Assembly (NCBI GenBank): GCA_018646825.1
Contig: JABGUA010000154.1
Location: 1-9,393, forward strand
Direction: 5' to 3'
DNA length: 9,393 bases
Source: Piscirickettsiaceae bacterium
Lineage (GTDB): Bacteria > Pseudomonadota > Gammaproteobacteria > Nitrosococcales > Methylophagaceae
The translations under genes were made by a program, and so were the position numbers. The notes beneath the pieces were generated by a model that did not search any database, was not told the origin of the DNA, and worked only from the letters and a program-made list of their open reading frames with translations. How positions within the stretch are numbered: the first letter of the stretch is position 1; each line of letters starts with the position of its first letter. This document shows, piece after piece, positions 5,527-9,393 of the stretch.

Positions 5527-6645
5527 ATGGCCAAACGAGATTTTTACGACGTATTAGAGATTTCCCGTACCGCGACCGAGGCAGAGATTAAAAAATCTTA
5601 TCGTCGTATGGCGATGAAGTTTCACCCAGATCGTAATGCTGGCGATGCTGATACCGAAGAAAAGTTTAAAGAAGCCAAAGAGGCTTATGAAATCCTATCC
5701 GATGCGCAAAAGCGTGCAGCCTACGATCAATTTGGTCATGCAGGTGTTGATCAGTCGATGGGTGGTGGCGGACAGCGAGGTGGAGCTGGCTTTAGTGACG
5801 TGTTCGGCGATGTGTTCAATGATATTTTTGGCGCATCAGGTGGCGGCGGGCGACAAGGTGGTTACCGCGGAGCAGATTTACGTTATCACTTAGAAATGTC
5901 ACTAGAAGACGCGGTATCAGGAAAAACAGTTGAAATCCGCATTCCAACACATGTTGAGTGTAAAACGTGTGATGGCTCAGGGGCGAAATCTGGAACGAAA
6001 CCCGTCACATGTACTACCTGTGCTGGTCATGGCCAAGTGCGCATGCAACAAGGTTTCTTTTCAGTACAACAACCTTGCCCACACTGTAACGGCACCGGGA
6101 AAATGATTCAGTCTCCATGTGGTGATTGTCATGGCGAAGGCCAAATACAAGAACACAAGACGCTATCAGTTAAAGTCCCCGCTGGAGTCGATACAGGCGA
6201 CCGTATCCGGTTATCTGGAGAAGGAGAAGCTGGACAGGGTGGTGGTGGCCCGGGTGACTTATATGTTGAAGTGCAGGTGCAACGCCATGACGTATTTACG
6301 CGAGATGATAATAATCTATTTTGCGATGTCCCGATTAGCTTTACGACAGCAACCTTAGGTGGTGAATTAGAAGTGCCAACCTTAGCTGGTAAAGCGAGCC
6401 TGAAAGTGCCGGAAGGTACTCAAACGGGCCAGCAATTTAGACTGCGTGGCAAAGGGGTTAAATCGGTTCGCAGCGGCGCAACAGGCGATTTGATGTGCCG
6501 TATCATAGTTGAAACACCCGTTAAACTATCTAAGAAACAAAAAGAATTATTAGCACAATTTGCCGAAACATTAGAAAGCAGTCACAGTAAACATAGCCCT
6601 AGACATAGCTCATGGTTAGATAAAGTGAAAGAGTTTTTTGATTAA
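5527..6645 (+). CDS. dnaJ: Hsp40 co-chaperone DnaJ (type I)
   Basis: DnaJ delivers unfolded substrates to DnaK and stimulates its ATPase. The 372-residue protein has the full type I layout. The J domain (about 4-70) has HPD at 33-35. A Gly/Phe-rich region covers about 75-115. Four CxxCxGxG zinc repeats follow at 145-152, 162-169, 184-191 and 198-205; all eight cysteines are present, so two zinc sites should form. The C-terminal substrate-binding beta domains follow, with VPAGVDTGDRIRL (217-229) and VPEGTQTGQQFRLRGKG. The end, SSWLDKVKEFFD, is typical of gammaproteobacterial DnaJ. It lies downstream of dnaK across an attenuator-like hairpin, which would keep DnaJ below DnaK in amount. No heat-shock promoter directly precedes it. 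Confidence 0.98.
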   Translation: MAKRDFYDVLEISRTATEAEIKKSYRRMAMKFHPDRNAGDADTEEKFKEAKEAYEILSDAQKRAAYDQFGHAGVDQSMGGGGQRGGAGFSDVFGDVFNDIFGASGGGGRQGGYRGADLRYHLEMSLEDAVSGKTVEIRIPTHVECKTCDGSGAKSGTKPVTCTTCAGHGQVRMQQGFFSVQQPCPHCNGTGKMIQSPCGDCHGEGQIQEHKTLSVKVPAGVDTGDRIRLSGEGEAGQGGGGPGDLYVEVQVQRHDVFTRDDNNLFCDVPISFTTATLGGELEVPTLAGKASLKVPEGTQTGQQFRLRGKGVKSVRSGATGDLMCRIIVETPVKLSKKQKELLAQFAETLESSHSKHSPRHSSWLDKVKEFFD

Positions 6646-6718
6646 AGCCTTTAAGGCTGAAGCTGCTTAACGCTACAATAAGCGCAATATTGATGATAAT
6701 TAAAGACAAAGGTCAAAC
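6646..6718 (+). promoter_or_regulatory. dnaJ-dapB spacer with a small palindrome and a possible dapB promoter -10
   Basis: Directly after the dnaJ stop is the short palindrome AGCCTT-T-AAGGCT (6646-6658), which lacks a T-tract and so is not a convincing terminator. TACAAT at 6674-6679 matches five of six bases of a sigma-70 -10 box, but the sequence 17 bases upstream is a poor -35. The dapB Shine-Dalgarno AAAGG is at 6708-6712, 6 bases before its ATG. dapB may have a weak promoter here or simply be read through from dnaJ. Confidence 0.35.
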
Positions 6719-7528
6719 ATGACAACACGTATCGCCGTTAATGGTGCCGCTGGCAGAATGGGCCGTTGCCTGATTCAAGCCGTTCAGCAAACGGAAGGGT
6801 TAACATTAAGCGCTGCGATTGATCGCGCTGCATCAAGTTTGATTGGCGCCGATGCTGGTGAACTGGCCGGGGTAGGCAAACTCAATGTCGCCATCACCAG
6901 TGATGTAGCCACAGCCACAGCCAATTCAGATGTCATCATCGACTTCACTTTACCTGAAGTGACAATGGCACTAATACCGCACTGTTTAGAGAACAAGTGC
7001 CGTTTAGTGATTGGGACAACCGGTTTTACTGCCGACCAAAAAGCCACCATAGAACAAACTGCAAACGACATTGCCATTGTGCTCGCACCCAATATGAGTG
7101 TCGGGGTTAACTTATCATTAAAATTATTAGATATTGCTGCCCGCGTATTAGGTAATGATGTTGATATTGAAATCGTCGAAGCCCATCACCGCCATAAAGT
7201 CGATGCCCCATCAGGTACTGCTTTACGTATGGGCGAAGTGGTTGCCGATGCGCTAGGCCGTGATTTAGCCAAGTGTGCTGTCTACGGCAGAGAAGGCCGA
7301 ACAGGCGAAAGAGATCGTGACACCATTGGCTTCGCAACAGTCCGAGCAGGTGATATTGTCGGTGATCATACCGTCATGTTTGCAGCAGAAGGTGAGCGCG
7401 TTGAAATCACCCATAAGGCCTCAAGTAGAATGACTTTTGCCTTAGGTGCCATGCGGGCTTCAGCTTGGCTAATGTCTTATACCTCAGGCCTATATGACAT
7501 GCAGGATGTTCTATCTTTAAAAGATTAA
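6719..7528 (+). CDS. dapB: 4-hydroxy-tetrahydrodipicolinate reductase
   Basis: DapB reduces hydroxy-tetrahydrodipicolinate to tetrahydrodipicolinate with NAD(P)H, on the route to meso-diaminopimelate (peptidoglycan) and lysine. The 269-residue length fits (E. coli 273). The Rossmann loop VNGAAGRMGR is at 7-16, DFTLPE follows before residue 90, GTTGFT is at 99-104, and PNMSVGVN starts at 124. The catalytic and substrate segment EAHHRHKVDAPSGTAL starts at 154, with His156 and Lys160 matching E. coli His159 and Lys163. The C-terminal HKASSRMTFALGAMRA is also canonical. dnaJ-dapB adjacency is common in gammaproteobacteria such as Pseudomonas, where carAB usually follows; here carA is absent and a convergent gene ends one base after the dapB stop. 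Confidence 0.98.
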   Translation: MTTRIAVNGAAGRMGRCLIQAVQQTEGLTLSAAIDRAASSLIGADAGELAGVGKLNVAITSDVATATANSDVIIDFTLPEVTMALIPHCLENKCRLVIGTTGFTADQKATIEQTANDIAIVLAPNMSVGVNLSLKLLDIAARVLGNDVDIEIVEAHHRHKVDAPSGTALRMGEVVADALGRDLAKCAVYGREGRTGERDRDTIGFATVRAGDIVGDHTVMFAAEGERVEITHKASSRMTFALGAMRASAWLMSYTSGLYDMQDVLSLKD

Positions 7529-7529
7529 C

Positions 7530-8117
7530 TTAATATCGACTGGCGGTATGCTCTGCTTTCTCAGCAGCAACGATATCACCCGATTGCATCCGAATATCGG
7601 CAATTAGTAGCCAAAATTTTCGCAATTGGGTGTTCTGTCCTTGCACAATAGATACGCCCTTTAATGCGACTTGTTCTGCCAAACGATAATCTTGCAAGTT
7701 ACGGTGGGTCACTGCCAGTTTGTAATAGACTTCTGGATCGCGTGGCGCAATACGCTGCGCGCGCTGTAAAGTGGTCTGTGCTGATTTAAAGTCACCTTGT
7801 TGCTGCGCCGTATTAGCAGAATCAAGTAAAGCGATGACAGCAGGGTTTTGTTGTTTAGTGGCAATAATAGAAGGGGAGACAGGCACAACAGTAGGGCTAA
7901 TGTCCGCTTGATTGGGTAGTTCAGAAATCATAACTGACTCTGGAGCAGGAATACTGACAGCAGGCGCCGGGGCACGAGGAACTTCAATTTCGACCAATGG
8001 CGGCGGCGGTGTAGTAGGAGTCGTCGAACAGGCACTGATAGCCACCAAAAGAAGGCTACCGAAAATGCGGCGCGCAGCGTACTTATACTCAATCATTTGT
8101 ATCATTTTTCCTAACAT
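7530..8117 (-). CDS. lpoP: TPR outer-membrane lipoprotein, probable LpoP-type activator of PBP1b
   Basis: With the start at 8117 the protein has 195 residues. A basic n-region is followed by the hydrophobic IFGSLLLVAISAC, a lipobox with lipid-bearing Cys30. Ser at the next position predicts sorting to the outer membrane by Lol. A Pro/Ala-rich linker (about 34-62) could cross the periplasm. Tetratricopeptide repeats follow at about 92-125 (ANTAQQQGDFKSAQTTLQRA) and 126-159 (YYKLAVTHRNLQDYRLAEQ), with a partial third at about 165-193. The ATG at 8117 shares its A with the mrcB TAA stop (TAATG), which favours coupled translation. A TTG at 8129 and ATGs at 8105 and 8096 are alternatives, and an AGGA sits 3 bases before 8105. 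In Pseudomonas aeruginosa a TPR lipoprotein encoded beside the PBP1b gene, LpoP, activates PBP1b; assigning this gene to it is inference from fold and position. Confidence 0.78.
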   Translation of the reverse strand: MLGKMIQMIEYKYAARRIFGSLLLVAISACSTTPTTPPPPLVEIEVPRAPAPAVSIPAPESVMISELPNQADISPTVVPVSPSIIATKQQNPAVIALLDSANTAQQQGDFKSAQTTLQRAQRIAPRDPEVYYKLAVTHRNLQDYRLAEQVALKGVSIVQGQNTQLRKFWLLIADIRMQSGDIVAAEKAEHTASRY

Positions 8118-9393
8118 TATTGAAACCAACGTTTCATCCAGTTCTCGATGATGGGTAAAGGATCATCGGTTAGACCATAACCACAGTCTGCTTGTTCAGT
8201 CGGACTATTGCCAATAATAAATGGCAATTGTTGTGCTTCCGGACATCTGGCATCAGCAAGCTTACCAGTTTGTTGATCAATCCAGAGGTATTCTATTTTT
8301 TCCGGGGCCGGAGCAATAAAAGGATCTAAAGTTTCATTCGCCATATAATCAGTCCAAGCACGTAAAGCACCACTTGAACCGGTAAAAGGGACAGGTTCAT
8401 TATTATCCAGTCCAAGCCAGACTACGGCTAAGCGATTACCGGCAAAACCAGCAAACCAACTGTCACGCTGTAAATCAGATGTGCCCGTTTTACCCGCAAC
8501 ATTGATATCAGCTGGCAAACGTGAATAAATAGAGCGTGCTGTACCTGTCCGGGTGACCTCTTGCAACATATATTGCAGCAAATGGATCGTATTGGTATCA
8601 ATGGTCTGCTCTAATTCAAATGGGTATCGAGACAGTTCTTGCCCCAGACTATCAGTGACTTGTCGAATGGCTCGCAACGGCATTTGGAAACCATTTGATG
8701 CCATCGTTTGATACATTTTAGCTACTTCTAATGGCGATAAGCCTTGTGCACCAAGCAATAAAGAGGGATAAGCATTTAGCTCACGTTTAACGCCGAGACG
8801 GCGAAGCGTATCGATAACATTTTCTAAGCCCAGTTCCATACCTAGCCGGGCTGTTGCCAGGTTATAAGATTTAGCCATGGCTTGGTGCAGTTGCACGGGG
8901 TCATGTGATTGGTGGTCAAAATTTTCGGGCTGCCAAATTTGACCATTAGGCATCGTTAGTTCAAAAGGGGAATCGTCGAGCGGACTTGCAAGATGATAAC
9001 CTTGCTCAACGGCAGTTAGGTACACAGCTGGCTTGACGAGAGAACCAATAGGACGCAAGGTATCCAAAGCGCGATTAAAGCCTTGGTAACGCGTTTCTCG
9101 TCCGCCAATGACAGCAATCACTTCGCCTGTTTGAGGGTCGGTGACAATCATACTACCTTGTAGATCAGTAAGCCGTTCGCCATGACGCTTTTCAAGTGAT
9201 GAAATCGTCTTTGTCAGCGCGGCTTCGGCTTTATTCTGTGCAATGGGGTTGAGATTAGTAAAAACGCGCAAACCTTCTGAGCTTAATGCCTCATCGGGAT
9301 AATCTTGCCTTAACTGACGTTTGACCAAATCCAGATAGGCTGGATAAGCACCCTTAAGAAGGCTGGCTTGTTTAACAACACCCAATGGACTCA
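8117..9393 (-). CDS. mrcB: Penicillin-binding protein 1b, C-terminal part (5' end beyond the right edge)
   Basis: PBP1b is a bifunctional class A enzyme of the inner membrane that polymerises lipid II and cross-links peptidoglycan. Only the transpeptidase half is visible, about 425 codons; the membrane anchor, UB2H and glycosyltransferase domains lie beyond the window. The frame stays open to the edge, and the TTG at 9385 is an internal Leu, not a start. All penicillin-binding motifs are present: SLVK in RPIGSLVKPA (catalytic Ser codon at 9043-9041), SYN in AKSYNLATARLGM, and KTG in VAGKTGTSDLQRDSWFAG. SPLGVVKQ near the edge and the LLGAQGLSPLEVA segment resemble E. coli PBP1b rather than PBP1a. 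The C-terminal tail has two cysteines about 20 residues apart that could form a disulfide. The stop codon overlaps the start of the downstream TPR lipoprotein gene. Confidence 0.95.
   Translation of the reverse strand, partial: SPLGVVKQASLLKGAYPAYLDLVKRQLRQDYPDEALSSEGLRVFTNLNPIAQNKAEAALTKTISSLEKRHGERLTDLQGSMIVTDPQTGEVIAVIGGRETRYQGFNRALDTLRPIGSLVKPAVYLTAVEQGYHLASPLDDSPFELTMPNGQIWQPENFDHQSHDPVQLHQAMAKSYNLATARLGMELGLENVIDTLRRLGVKRELNAYPSLLLGAQGLSPLEVAKMYQTMASNGFQMPLRAIRQVTDSLGQELSRYPFELEQTIDTNTIHLLQYMLQEVTRTGTARSIYSRLPADINVAGKTGTSDLQRDSWFAGFAGNRLAVVWLGLDNNEPVPFTGSSGALRAWTDYMANETLDPFIAPAPEKIEYLWIDQQTGKLADARCPEAQQLPFIIGNSPTEQADCGYGLTDDPLPIIENWMKRWFQ

Noticed and set aside
6119..6358. Plus-strand ORF inside dnaJ
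   Set aside because: Out-of-frame shadow across the zinc-repeat and beta-domain coding sequence of DnaJ.
6646..6658. AGCCTTTAAGGCT palindrome after dnaJ as an intrinsic terminator
   Set aside because: Short AT-rich stem with a one-base loop and no T-tract.
9383..9385. TTG as the mrcB start codon
   Set aside because: The frame continues upstream to the window edge with Ser-Pro codons, and PBP1b needs its glycosyltransferase and membrane domains, which lie outside.

Overview
The window is ordinary chromosome from a gammaproteobacterium of moderate, slightly low GC. Every gene is a housekeeping type. I see no phage, transposon, CRISPR, tRNA or rRNA sequence. Gene content and protein style suggest a marine Thiotrichales-like lineage such as Methylophaga, but that placement is an inference from memory and was not tested.

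Layout, left to right. A partial glyoxalase II gene (gloB, minus strand, cut by the left edge) is divergent from a plus-strand group: a YafS-like SAM-methyltransferase-fold protein, rnhA (RNase HI) and dnaQ (DNA polymerase III proofreading subunit). The methyltransferase and rnhA genes overlap by 14 bp. A three-copy 20-bp tandem repeat covers the rnhA stop codon and runs into the dnaQ ribosome binding site. Next comes the DnaK chaperone locus grpE-dnaK-dnaJ. grpE and dnaK each have a clear sigma-32 (heat-shock) type promoter with the same 13-bp spacing, and a strong intrinsic terminator or attenuator separates dnaK from dnaJ. dapB (dihydrodipicolinate reductase, lysine and meso-DAP synthesis) follows dnaJ. 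Converging on dapB, with one base between the stop codons, is a minus-strand pair: mrcB (penicillin-binding protein 1b, 5' end beyond the right edge) and a small TPR lipoprotein gene coupled to it by a TAATG stop/start overlap. By fold and position the lipoprotein is probably LpoP, the outer-membrane activator of PBP1b described in Pseudomonas.

How the genes work together. rnhA and dnaQ serve DNA replication fidelity. grpE, dnaK and dnaJ form one chaperone machine (nucleotide exchange factor, Hsp70, Hsp40). dapB feeds meso-DAP into the peptidoglycan that PBP1b and its lipoprotein partner polymerise and cross-link. gloB detoxifies methylglyoxal-derived S-lactoylglutathione.

The points most worth a second look are an Asp in place of a metal-binding His in GloB, the mrcB-lipoprotein coupling, the paired sigma-32 promoters with the dnaK/dnaJ attenuator, the degenerate SAM-binding loop in the methyltransferase-like protein, the tandem repeat that repeats the end of rnhA together with its stop codon, and an ATG-TAG minimal ORF directly before dnaJ. 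I found no convincing new multi-gene system.
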